This document shows, piece by piece, positions 34,479-42,607 of a stretch of 64,000 nt of DNA. The notes below the pieces were generated by a model. That model saw only the letters and a list, made by a program, of their open reading frames with translations. It was not told where the DNA came from and made no database searches. Within the stretch, counting starts at the first letter, position 1, and each line of letters starts with the position of its first letter. Both the position numbers and the translations under genes were made by a program. Origin of the DNA: Aquitalea aquatica (GTDB taxonomy: Bacteria; Pseudomonadota; Gammaproteobacteria; Burkholderiales; Chromobacteriaceae). The stretch is from assembly GCF_013911085.1 (NCBI RefSeq), contig NZ_JACERN010000033.1:310001-374000 (forward strand), written 5' to 3'.

Positions 34479-35810
34479 TTATACGTGCAGCAGCAGGAAC
34501 TTGCGTTCCCACGGACTGATGACGCGGAAGTATTCGGAGAATTCCTTCTCCTTCATACCCAGATACATCTTCACGAAATGCGGGCCCATGACTTCCGGAA
34601 TATCCGGGCAGGCGGCCAGACGCTTGAGCGACTCTTCAGCACCATGCGGGAACTGGAAGGGCAGCTCGTAAGCATCGGTCGACATCGGTTCACGCGGCTT
34701 GATCTTGTTGACGATACCCAGGTAACCGCAGGCCAGGGTGGCAGCCATGGCGATATAGGGGTTCACGTCCACACCCGGTACGCGGTTTTCCACACGGCGG
34801 GCTGCCGGGGAAGAATGCGGCACACGCAGGCCGACGGTACGGTTGTCGTAGCCCCACTCCACATTGGTCGGCGCAGCGGTATACGGGCTGAGGCGACGGA
34901 AGGAGTTCACGTACGGGGCAAAGAACGGCATCACTTCCGGGATGTAGTGCTGCATGCCACCGATGAAGTGGAAGAAGATGTCGGACGGGCTGCCATCTTC
35001 ATTGGTGAACACATTCTTGCCGGTGTTCTTGTCGATCAGGCTCTGGTGCATGTGCATAGCCGAGCCCGGCTCGTTTTCCATCGGTTTGGCCATGAAGGTG
35101 GCGTACATATTGTGACGGAAGGCTGCCTCGCGCACGGTACGCTTGAACAGGAATACCTGGTCGGCCAGATCCAGCGGGTTGCCGTGCAGGAAGTTGATTT
35201 CCATCTGCGCGGTGCCGATTTCGTGAATCAGCGTGTCCACTTCCAGATTCTGCGCATGGCAGTAGTCGTAGATGTCTTCAAACAGCGGATCGAATTCGTT
35301 GACCGCATCAATAGAATAGGAGCGGCGGCCAAACTCGGCGCGACCGGTACGGCCGATCGGTGCGGTCAGCGGGATGTCCGGATCCGGGTTCGGCGACATC
35401 AGGTAGAACTCCATTTCCGGAGCCAGTACCGGTTCGAAGCCCAGTTCGTCAAACAGGCCCAATACACGCTTGAGCACGCTGCGCGGTGCCACGTCCACCA
35501 GCGAGCCATCGGCGCGGTAGCAGTCGTAGATCAGCTGGGCGGTGGGGTCGGCAGCCCAGGGCACAAAGCGCAGCGAGTTCGGATCGGGCGTCAGCACCAT
35601 GTCCGGGTCAGTCAGGTCCAGCATGCTGTCATCCGGGTAATCGCCGGTGACAGTCTGGATCAGCACTGCTTCCGGAAGACGCATTTCCGGGTCGGAGACG
35701 AATTTGTCCTTGGGGACGATCTTGCCGCGTGCCACGCCGGTCATGTCCGGTACGATGCACTCGACTTCCGTGATGCGATGTTCTCGCAGCCAATCATTGA
35801 TTTGGTTCAT
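34479..35810 (-). CDS. puuA: Gamma-glutamylputrescine synthetase (glutamine-synthetase family)
   Basis: A 443-residue GS-fold ligase that joins glutamate to putrescine with ATP (PuuA of E. coli, SpuB/SpuI of Pseudomonas). It has the GS catalytic signatures EMEFYL, QMEINFLHGNPLDLADQ, GSAMHMHQSL and RRVENRVPGVDVNPY, but lacks the adenylylation-loop Tyr environment of true GlnA and is linked to puuD, spuC and puuC genes, so I assign it to polyamine catabolism. The start ATG 35810 has AGAGGAA upstream. The puuD-like gene precedes it with a 53-base gap. Confidence 0.86.
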   Translation of the reverse strand: MNQINDWLREHRITEVECIVPDMTGVARGKIVPKDKFVSDPEMRLPEAVLIQTVTGDYPDDSMLDLTDPDMVLTPDPNSLRFVPWAADPTAQLIYDCYRADGSLVDVAPRSVLKRVLGLFDELGFEPVLAPEMEFYLMSPNPDPDIPLTAPIGRTGRAEFGRRSYSIDAVNEFDPLFEDIYDYCHAQNLEVDTLIHEIGTAQMEINFLHGNPLDLADQVFLFKRTVREAAFRHNMYATFMAKPMENEPGSAMHMHQSLIDKNTGKNVFTNEDGSPSDIFFHFIGGMQHYIPEVMPFFAPYVNSFRRLSPYTAAPTNVEWGYDNRTVGLRVPHSSPAARRVENRVPGVDVNPYIAMAATLACGYLGIVNKIKPREPMSTDAYELPFQFPHGAEESLKRLAACPDIPEVMGPHFVKMYLGMKEKEFSEYFRVISPWERKFLLLHV

Positions 35811-35863
35811 GTTTTCCTCTACTTCCATTGTGGCCGGTGTACCGGCTCTGGATGACGTGCGAT

Positions 35864-36619
35864 TCAGCCCTGACGGCTGGCACGACGCGCGCGGCAAGCG
35901 TCACCGAACGCATTGAAAATGGCCATGGACACCGGGTTTTCCCAGTATTTCCATTCAGGATGCCACTGCGCGCCGTAGGCAAAGCCCTTGGCATCCCTGA
36001 CCCGGTATGCTTCCACCAGCCCGTCATCCGCCACGCCTTCCGCCACCAGGCGGTCGGCCAGACGTTTGATCCCTTGCTGGTGCAGCGAGTTCACCCTGAC
36101 TTCATCCTGCCCCAGCCAGCTCTTGAGCAGGCTGTCCGGTTGCAGGTGCAGGGCATGTGCCAGACCATACATCTCATCCAGATTCTGAGTATCCGGCTCG
36201 CGATGATCGCCAAAGCCTTGTTCTTCCTGTACGTGCTGGAAGAGTTCACCGCCCAGTGCAACATTGATTTCCTGGAAACCGCGGCAAATACCCAGAAGCG
36301 GGATGCCTTCTTGCAGAAGAAGGTCGATGAGCGGCAGCGTGGTTGCATCACGCGCCGGATCATGAAGTGTTCCCTGGCGGCTGGTCTGGCCGCCATAACG
36401 ATGAGGCTCGATATTGGACAGCGAGCCGGGCAGCAGCACACCATCCACAAATTTGAGATATTCACGCAGCGGTGCCGCGCTGCCCAAAGAAGGAATCAGC
36501 ACCGGGATACCACCTACGCCACCTGCGGCAGCTGCAATGTATTTCTCGCCAACCGCATGAAATGGCAGACCGCCCACCATTTTCACATCACACGGAATGC
36601 CGATAATCGGTTGCTGCAT
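35864..36619 (-). CDS. puuD: Gamma-glutamyl-gamma-aminobutyrate hydrolase
   Basis: A 251-residue class I glutamine-amidotransferase-type hydrolase (peptidase C26, PuuD/SpuA). The catalytic triad is visible as Cys112 in LLGICRGFQEIN, and His220/Glu222 in GAQWHPEWKYW. It frees GABA and glutamate from gamma-glutamyl-GABA. ATG 36619 has GAGG upstream; the frame is open to 36754 but the ribosome site decides. It is the first gene of the leftward unit puuD-puuA-spuC, divergent from puuR. Confidence 0.9.
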   Translation of the reverse strand: MQQPIIGIPCDVKMVGGLPFHAVGEKYIAAAAGGVGGIPVLIPSLGSAAPLREYLKFVDGVLLPGSLSNIEPHRYGGQTSRQGTLHDPARDATTLPLIDLLLQEGIPLLGICRGFQEINVALGGELFQHVQEEQGFGDHREPDTQNLDEMYGLAHALHLQPDSLLKSWLGQDEVRVNSLHQQGIKRLADRLVAEGVADDGLVEAYRVRDAKGFAYGAQWHPEWKYWENPVSMAIFNAFGDACRARRASRQG

Positions 36620-37030
36620 AAGGACCTCGTTCACTCGATTGGAGAAACCGCCCACGCGGTTTCCGACAGGTTGCCAGCGACTACACACCACTGCCTGGCT
36701 GCAGCCCGGTACCGCACCGGCCCAGTGTGACTCAAGTCCGGCAAGGCCGGCCACAAGAAACTGAACAGAAGTAAGTACCCTTCATGCCGTCCAGCAAACC
36801 ATGACGGACAGCATGAACGCTATCATCGCACAAACCAAGGTTTGATCAAATATACTGTTGCAGATGTTTAAAAAAATCCACAACACCCTTGATTCCTGAG
36901 GCTGATTCTGGCTATAAACTCCAAAACATGCAAAGAAATTTGATTTTGCAGCGCAACAACAGATGCAGGATACGATCAAAAACCATATGATGGAACGTCT
37001 AAAATTATTAACATAGATGGAAGCAGCCAG
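36620..37030. other. Divergent control region between puuD and puuR
   Basis: About 411 bases without a gene. Near the middle lies TTTGATCAAA (36841-36850), a perfect palindrome; TTTGATTTTG at 36939 and GATCAAAAAC at 36974-36983 (inverted) are related copies. The last 200 bases are A+T-rich and likely carry both promoters. The repeats are plausible sites for the PuuR-like regulator. Confidence 0.5.
36841..36850. promoter_or_regulatory. Candidate PuuR operator, TTTGATCAAA
   Basis: A perfect 10-base palindrome within the divergent puu control region, with two imperfect copies 98 and about 133 bases further on. Binding by the regulator is inference. Confidence 0.4.
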
Positions 37031-37576
37031 ATGGATGTAGGCGCACGATTGAGAGTGGTCAGAGACCGGTTTGGTCTGTCACAACGCGAACTTGCCAAGC
37101 GGGCAGGCGTCACCAACGGCACGATCTCCCTGATCGAGCAGAATCGCGTCAGCCCGTCGATCAGCTCCTTGAAGAAGGTACTGGAAGGCCTGCCGATGAC
37201 CTTGGCGGAATTTTTCACTTTTGATGTAGAGCCGCAACAGCCGCGCGTGTTCTACCAGGCAAAAGAACTTCCCAATCTGGGCAATGATCAAATCAGGCTG
37301 CTGCTGGTCGGCACCGCCCACGAACGGCGTGATATCGCCATTCTGAAAGAGCATTACGAACCGGGTGCCGACACCGGCCCCGACATGCTGATGCATGAGG
37401 GCCAGGAAGGTGGCGTCATCATTGCCGGTTCGATTGAAATCACGGTCAACAACGAAACCCGTATTTTGGGTCCGGGCGACTCTTACTATTTCGACAGCAA
37501 GTTGCCGCATCGCTTTCGCAACATCGGCAATGAAATCTGCGAAATGGTCAGCGCCAGCTCGCCGCCCACATTCTGA
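37031..37576 (+). CDS. puuR: PuuR-like regulator, XRE HTH plus cupin
   Basis: A 181-residue repressor: HTH at about residues 5-60 (LRVVRDRFGLSQRELAKRAGV then NGTISLIEQNRVSPSISSLKKVL) and a cupin sensor domain at about 105-178 (MLMHEGQEGGVIIAGSIEITV, GPGDSYYFDSKLPHRFRN). This matches PuuR, which represses putrescine genes until putrescine binds. It is divergent from puuD and 60 bases before puuC. No good ribosome site is obvious beyond GGAAGC. Confidence 0.88.
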   Translation: MDVGARLRVVRDRFGLSQRELAKRAGVTNGTISLIEQNRVSPSISSLKKVLEGLPMTLAEFFTFDVEPQQPRVFYQAKELPNLGNDQIRLLLVGTAHERRDIAILKEHYEPGADTGPDMLMHEGQEGGVIIAGSIEITVNNETRILGPGDSYYFDSKLPHRFRNIGNEICEMVSASSPPTF

Positions 37577-37636
37577 TTGACGGTCGCCAGCAACGAGCAA
37601 CCGGAATCACCTTACATAAATATCAGGAGAAGACCC

Positions 37637-39124
37637 ATGGCGCGTACCCATGCAGAGTGGAAACAGCTTGCTGCACAACTGAATATCGAAGGCCGTGCCT
37701 TCATCAACGGTGCCTACACCAGCGCCGCCGATGGCAAGACCTTCGATTGCGTCAATCCAGCCAACGGTCAGAAATTGGCCGACATCGCCTGCTGCGGTGA
37801 AGCTGAAGTAAACGCTGCCGTGTCCGCCGCCCGTGCTGCCTTTGATGCCGGCAAGTGGTCGGAGCTGGCCCCGCTGGCACGTGGCAGCATCCTGAAGCGC
37901 TTTGCCGCGCTGATCCGCCAGCATGGCGACGAGCTGGCGCTGCTGGAAACGCTGGACATGGGCAAGCCGATTGGCGACTCCACTACCGTGGACGTGCCGG
38001 GTGCCGCTTACTGCGTGGAATGGTTTGCCGAAGCCATCGACAAGATCGGTGGCGAAGTGGCGCCGGTCGACCCCAAGCTGGTGGGCCTGGTGACCCGCGA
38101 AGCCATTGGCGTGGTGGCAGCCGTGGTGCCGTGGAACTTCCCCATCCTGATGGCAAGCTGGAAATTCGGCCCTGCCCTGGCTGCCGGCAATGCCGTCATC
38201 GTCAAGCCCTCGGAAAAATCCCCGCTCACCGCCATTCGCCTGGCGCAACTAGCCAAGGATGCCGGCATCCCTGACGGTATTTTCCAGGTGCTGCCCGGCG
38301 CGGGTGACGTCGGCAAGGCACTGGCCCTGCACATGGATGTAGACTGCCTGGCGTTTACCGGCTCCACCGGTGTGGGCAAGCTGATTGCCGGCTATGCCGC
38401 CCAATCCAACCTCAAGCGTGTCTGGCTGGAGCTGGGTGGCAAGTCGCCCAATATCGTGCTGGAAGACTGCCCGGACATTGCCAAGGCCGCCCGTACCGCA
38501 GCCGGTGCCATTTTCTTCAATATGGGGGAAATGTGCACCGCCGGCTCACGCGTGCTGGTACAGCGCAGCGTGAAAGAAGCCTTCCTGGCCGAGTTCAAGA
38601 AGGCTGCCCAGGGCTGGTTCCCGGGCGATCCGCTGGACCCGGCCACCAGCATGGGTGCCATTGTCGACAAGATCCAGTACGACAAGGTGCTGTCCTATGT
38701 CGACAAGGGCCTGAGCGAAGGCGCTGGCCTGATTTGCGGCGGTAAGGCTGCCCACACCGACAAGGGCCTGTTCATCGAACCGACCGCCTTTGATTGCCAG
38801 CGCCCGGACATGACTACCTGCCGTGAGGAAATCTTCGGGCCGGTGCTGTCGGTGATCACCTTCGACACCCTGGACGAAGCCGTCAGCATCGCCAACGATA
38901 CCGAATACGGCCTGGCCGCTGCGGTATGGACCTCCAACGTCAGCACCGCCCATCAGGTATCGCGCCGTCTGCGCGCCGGCACCGTGTGGGTCAACTGCTA
39001 CGACGAAGGCGGCGACATGAACTTCCCCTTCGGCGGCTTCAAGCAGTCTGGCAATGGCCGCGACAAATCGCTGCACGCGCTGGAAAAATACAGCGAGCTG
39101 AAGAGCACGCTGATCAAGCTGTAA
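37637..39124 (+). CDS. puuC: Gamma-glutamyl-gamma-aminobutyraldehyde dehydrogenase
   Basis: A 495-residue NAD(P)+-dependent aldehyde dehydrogenase. Catalytic residues are Glu265 (WLELGGKSP) and Cys300 (NMGEMCTAGS); the cofactor loop VPWNFPILMASWK and FTGSTGVGKLI are present. It resembles PuuC/KauB of polyamine catabolism and would oxidise gamma-glutamyl-GABA-aldehyde or 4-aminobutanal made by the transaminase. ATG 37637 follows AGGAGA, 60 bases after puuR. A strong terminator follows. No PuuB oxidase gene is present, in line with a transaminase-type route. Confidence 0.92.
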   Translation: MARTHAEWKQLAAQLNIEGRAFINGAYTSAADGKTFDCVNPANGQKLADIACCGEAEVNAAVSAARAAFDAGKWSELAPLARGSILKRFAALIRQHGDELALLETLDMGKPIGDSTTVDVPGAAYCVEWFAEAIDKIGGEVAPVDPKLVGLVTREAIGVVAAVVPWNFPILMASWKFGPALAAGNAVIVKPSEKSPLTAIRLAQLAKDAGIPDGIFQVLPGAGDVGKALALHMDVDCLAFTGSTGVGKLIAGYAAQSNLKRVWLELGGKSPNIVLEDCPDIAKAARTAAGAIFFNMGEMCTAGSRVLVQRSVKEAFLAEFKKAAQGWFPGDPLDPATSMGAIVDKIQYDKVLSYVDKGLSEGAGLICGGKAAHTDKGLFIEPTAFDCQRPDMTTCREEIFGPVLSVITFDTLDEAVSIANDTEYGLAAAVWTSNVSTAHQVSRRLRAGTVWVNCYDEGGDMNFPFGGFKQSGNGRDKSLHALEKYSELKSTLIKL

Positions 39125-39142
39125 GACAGCTCAGCTGCATGC

Positions 39143-39168
39143 AAAAGGCGCTCCACGGAGCGCCTTTT
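39143..39168. terminator. Terminator between puuC and the FAD gene (bidirectional)
   Basis: AAAAGGCGCTCC and GGAGCGCCTTTT with a minimal loop, T-rich on both strands; it serves the two convergent genes. Confidence 0.9.
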
Positions 39169-39193
39169 TCTTTCAATACCGATGATGGAGACA

Positions 39194-40795
39194 TCAGCCC
39201 TGGCGGGTGATCTCCAGCGCCAGCGCCTCGGCCACGCGGATACCATCCACGCCAGCCGACAGGATGCCGCCAGCGTAACCGGCACCTTCGCCGGCCGGGT
39301 ACAGGCCCTTCACGTTCAGGCTTTGCAAGTCTTCGCCACGGGTAATGCGCAGCGGCGAGCTGGTACGCGTTTCCACCCCGGTCAGCACGGCGTCGTGCAT
39401 GTCGTAGCCACGGATCTTCTTGCCGAACTCCGGCAGCGCCTCGCGCATGGCGCTGATGGCAAAGTCCGGCAACGCCGTGGCCAGATCGGTCCAGTGCACA
39501 CCAGGCTGATAGGACGGCTCCACCGAACCCACCGCCGTGGAGGCACGCCCAGCCAGGAAATCACCCACCAGTTGCGCCGGCGCCTCGTAAGTGCTGCCAC
39601 CCAGCACATAAGCGTGGCTTTCAAGCGCCCGCTGGAAGGCAATACCGGCCAGTGCGCCACCCGGGTAGTCTTCCGGATTGATGCTCACCACCAGGCCGGA
39701 GTTGGCATTGCGCTCGGCACGCGAGTATTGGCTCATGCCATTGGTGACCACACGGCCCTCTTCCGAGGTGGCCGCCACCACCTGCCCGCCCGGGCACATG
39801 CAGAAGCTGTACACCGCTCGGCCATTGCTGGCGTGATGCACCAGCTTGTAATCCGCCGCCCCCAGAATGGGGTGACCCGCGTATTTGCCCCAGCGCGCCT
39901 TGTCGATCAGGGTTTGCGGGTGCTCGATACGGAAGCCCACCGAGAACGGCTTGGCTTCCATGAACACGCCACGCTGGTGCAGCATTTCGAAGGTGTCACG
40001 CGCACTGTGTCCCAAGGCCAGAATCACCTGATCGGCCTCGATCTGGCTGCCATCAGCCAGCGTCAGGCCACGGATATGGCCATTGTCGATGTGCAGATCA
40101 GTCACGCGTTGCTGGAAGCGGATTTCACCGCCCAGCGACTCGATTTCCGCCCGCATCTTTTCTACCATGCTGACCAGGCGGAAGGTGCCGATGTGCGGCT
40201 TGGCAATGAACAGGATTTCTTCCGGCGCACCAGCCTTGACGAACTCGGTCAGCACCTTGCGGCCCAGATGACGCGGGTCCTTGATCTGGCTGTACAGCTT
40301 GCCGTCCGAGAAAGTACCGGCACCGCCCTCGCCAAACTGCACATTGGATTCCGGGTTCAGCACATTCTTGCGCCACAGGCCCCAGGTATCCTTGGTGCGC
40401 TCGCGCACTTTCTTGCCGCGCTCCAGCACAATGGGTTTGAAGCCCATTTGCGCCAGCACCAGCGCTGCCAGCAGGCCACAGGGGCCAAAGCCCACTACGA
40501 CCGGGCGCTTGGCCAGCGTGGCCGGGGCCTGGGTGACAAAGTGGTAGCTGGTATCCGGCGTGGCCAACACATGGATATCGTCCTTGAAGCGGGCCAGCAA
40601 TCTGGCTTCGCCTTCCACTTCCATGTCGATGATGTAGGCCAGGCTCATCACGCCACGGCGGGCATCATAGCTGCGTTTGAAGACGGTGTAGCTTTTGAGG
40701 TCGGCCGGCTTGATACCCAGAAAGGCCACGATGGCAGCGGCCAGATCTTGTTCGCTGTGATCCAGCGGCAGTTTGAGTTCGGTAATGCGTAACAT
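39194..40795 (-). CDS. FAD-dependent oxidoreductase of the COG2509 type
   Basis: A 533-residue flavoprotein. A short N-terminal domain (about 1-95; LKLPLDHSEQDLAAAIVAFLG) precedes the FAD-binding Rossmann fold (VVVGFGPCGLLAALVLAQMG, residues about 98-117, then LERG). Further family marks are the GEGGAGTFSDGKLYSQ loop, ALGHSARDTFEMLHQRGV and CMCPGGQVVAA, and the C-terminal YPAGEGAGYAGGILSAGVDG. This is the YtfP/COG2509-like FAD-dependent group whose reaction is not known. It is monocistronic, upstream of yajQ's terminator. Confidence 0.88.
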   Translation of the reverse strand: MLRITELKLPLDHSEQDLAAAIVAFLGIKPADLKSYTVFKRSYDARRGVMSLAYIIDMEVEGEARLLARFKDDIHVLATPDTSYHFVTQAPATLAKRPVVVGFGPCGLLAALVLAQMGFKPIVLERGKKVRERTKDTWGLWRKNVLNPESNVQFGEGGAGTFSDGKLYSQIKDPRHLGRKVLTEFVKAGAPEEILFIAKPHIGTFRLVSMVEKMRAEIESLGGEIRFQQRVTDLHIDNGHIRGLTLADGSQIEADQVILALGHSARDTFEMLHQRGVFMEAKPFSVGFRIEHPQTLIDKARWGKYAGHPILGAADYKLVHHASNGRAVYSFCMCPGGQVVAATSEEGRVVTNGMSQYSRAERNANSGLVVSINPEDYPGGALAGIAFQRALESHAYVLGGSTYEAPAQLVGDFLAGRASTAVGSVEPSYQPGVHWTDLATALPDFAISAMREALPEFGKKIRGYDMHDAVLTGVETRTSSPLRITRGEDLQSLNVKGLYPAGEGAGYAGGILSAGVDGIRVAEALALEITRQG

Positions 40796-40865
40796 GCTGA
40801 TTCCAATGCACAGGTTGCTGTCTATTCAACAAGGGCCGTATTGTAGGAGGGACGCCCGGCAAAAG

Positions 40866-40888
40866 CAAAACCGGCCCAGTGGGCCGGT
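40866..40888 (-). terminator. Terminator of yajQ
   Basis: ACCGGCCC and GGGCCGGT (40870-40888) with a 3-base loop; followed on the minus strand by TTTTGCTTTTG. Located 23 bases after the yajQ stop. Confidence 0.85.
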
Positions 40889-40911
40889 CGTCGTCGCTAT
40901 GCCGGACAGGC

Positions 40912-41412
40912 TTAGTCGCGGAAGTTGTTGAACTGCAGCGGCATGCCGTTTTCCATGTCATCGGCAATTTCCTTGCGCATCAGCGCGATGCATTCCTGCA
41001 GGAGATCGCGCTTGGCACCGGACACGCGCACCGATTCGCCCTGAATGCTGGCCTGCACCTTGAGCTTGGAATCCTTGATGATGCGGACAATTTTCTTGGC
41101 CATTTCGGTTTCCAGGCCTTCTTTTACCGTCAGCACCTTCTTGACCTTGTTGCCGCTGACTTTTTCCAGCTTGCCATATTCCATGCAGCGCACATCCACA
41201 CCGCGCTTGGACAGCTTGTTCACCAGAATGTCGTTAACCTGGTCCAGCTGGAATTCGGCGTCGGCGTACAGGGTGACTTCCTTGTCGGTCTGCTCGATAC
41301 GGGAGTCGCTACCCTTGAAATCGTAGCGGGTGGACACTTCCTTGTTGGCTTGCTCGATGGCATTGCGCACTTCTACTTTATTGACTTCGGAAACAATATC
41401 AAAAGACGGCAT
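40912..41412 (-). CDS. yajQ: YajQ family nucleotide-binding protein
   Basis: A 166-residue YajQ-type protein with two ferredoxin-like domains. Seen are the start [32 protein letters not shown], and the C-terminal [20 protein letters not shown] followed by [10 protein letters not shown]. Members bind nucleotides and RNA; the Xanthomonas homologue is a cyclic-di-GMP effector. ATG 41412 has AGGAT upstream. It is alone, 63 bases from the stop of the RpiR-type regulator gene upstream on the same strand. Confidence 0.95.
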   Translation of the reverse strand: MPSFDIVSEVNKVEVRNAIEQANKEVSTRYDFKGSDSRIEQTDKEVTLYADAEFQLDQVNDILVNKLSKRGVDVRCMEYGKLEKVSGNKVKKVLTVKEGLETEMAKKIVRIIKDSKLKVQASIQGESVRVSGAKRDLLQECIALMRKEIADDMENGMPLQFNNFRD

Positions 41413-41475
41413 GGCTTGATCCTGTAAGGCTGGTATATCTGAATGGCGCAATTTTAGTGGCTGCGCGCGCCCTTG

Positions 41476-42348
41476 TCACTCGTCAGCCCGGCTGCTGCCC
41501 TCGCCCAGCCGGGCGCGCATGGCCTCTACCTCTTGCAGGCGATCGCTGATGGCCGCCCATTGCCGGGTATTCAGCGCGGCGATCACAGCATCCACCAGCA
41601 ACATCAGCGGGGTATTGGTATCCCAGCCGGAAGGGCCGGCGGTGTGGGCCGCCAGGGTAAAGCGTGCCACCCGCGATACTGGCGACAGCCACTGGTCGGT
41701 AAACAGCAGAACACTGACCTTGCGCTGCGCGGCCATCTCGGCAATGTGCAAGGCGCCATCCCAATAGCGGCGGATGTCGAAGATCACCAGCACATCATGC
41801 TTGCCCATGTCCACCAGCGAGTCAGCCCAGCTGGATGGCACCCCACGCAGATGCACCACGTCGGGCCGCACCACTTTCAGGTGGTGGCAGAGATAAGCCG
41901 CCAACGGGTCGGTCAGCCGGCCACCCAGCAACCAGATGCGGTTTTTGCGCTCACCGAGCACGTCCACTACGCCATCGAACTCCACCCGTGGCAGATGCGC
42001 CACCGTTTCCTGCATCAGCTGGGTAATGCGCGCCGCGTAGCTGACCAGAAAATCACTGTCCCCTTGCAGCTGGGCCGGGTCGTGACGCACCAGTGGCGAC
42101 TGCAGGCGGATTTCCAGTTCGTCACGCAAGGAGGTCTGAAAGGCCGTGTAGCTGTCGAAGCCCAGCTTGCTGATCAGGCGCAGTACAGTCGGGCCACTGA
42201 CATCTGCCCTGAGCGCCAGCTGGGCGATGGTTTCCAGCCCGGCCACCGGGTAATTCGCCAGTAGCACCCGCCCTACCTTGCGCTCGGTCGGGGTCAGGGT
42301 TTCAAACAGCACGCGCAGTTCTTCCGCGATGGACCGGCTATTACTCAC
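41476..42348 (-). CDS. RpiR/MurR-family transcriptional regulator
   Basis: A 290-residue regulator. An N-terminal RpiR-type HTH (ELRVLFETLTPTERKVGRVL, IAQLALRADVSGPTVLRLISKLGF) is followed by a SIS domain after about residue 125 (IWLLGGRLTDPLAAYLCHHL, VLVIFDIRRYW) that senses a ligand, usually a phosphosugar. GTG at 42348 has GGAG seven bases upstream and is preferred over GTG 42360. It is divergent from the second glutamine-synthetase-like gene, so it is the likely regulator of the amine locus, an unusual role for this family. Confidence 0.85.
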   Translation of the reverse strand: MSNSRSIAEELRVLFETLTPTERKVGRVLLANYPVAGLETIAQLALRADVSGPTVLRLISKLGFDSYTAFQTSLRDELEIRLQSPLVRHDPAQLQGDSDFLVSYAARITQLMQETVAHLPRVEFDGVVDVLGERKNRIWLLGGRLTDPLAAYLCHHLKVVRPDVVHLRGVPSSWADSLVDMGKHDVLVIFDIRRYWDGALHIAEMAAQRKVSVLLFTDQWLSPVSRVARFTLAAHTAGPSGWDTNTPLMLLVDAVIAALNTRQWAAISDRLQEVEAMRARLGEGSSRADE

Positions 42349-42607
42349 AGGCTTCTCCACAATCAGGCACCGGCTGACAAGTGCCTGTTATCAATGGCCG
42401 GCAACAAGGCGCAACCAGCATTCACTCGGCAATGATAGCAGTCCACAGCGACAAAACGGCACTGTGGCATTGCTTCCACATTGCACAGCACAATCTAATT
42501 TTTATTACATTTTTATCTTGATTGCAGAATTTCTAACGAACAATACTAGCCGCAACAGGAAAGGAAACACCCCTGCCACCCACCCAACACCAGCGCAAGG
42601 AGCAATC
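42349..42607. promoter_or_regulatory. Divergent control region, RpiR gene / second GS-like gene
   Basis: 259 bases. A direct repeat of CATTGC occurs in the GTGGCATTGCTTCCACATTG segment around 42463-42483. The final part near 42490-42540 is A+T-rich and should contain the promoter of the GS-like gene. No good sigma-54 pair was found. Confidence 0.35.

Noticed and set aside
32996-34519. 507-codon plus-strand frame opposite the spuC-like gene
   Set aside because: Antisense shadow; composition not protein-like and no family motif.
39182-40792. Long plus-strand frame of 536 codons opposite the COG2509 flavoprotein gene
   Set aside because: It is rich in His, Gln and Arg with no domain, and lies fully antisense to a gene with clear FAD motifs; such mirrored frames are a by-product of G+C-rich codon use.
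42461-42490. Sigma-54 promoter before the second GS-like gene (TGGCAT with TTGC)
   Set aside because: The spacing between GG and GC elements does not match the required ten bases in either possible pairing.
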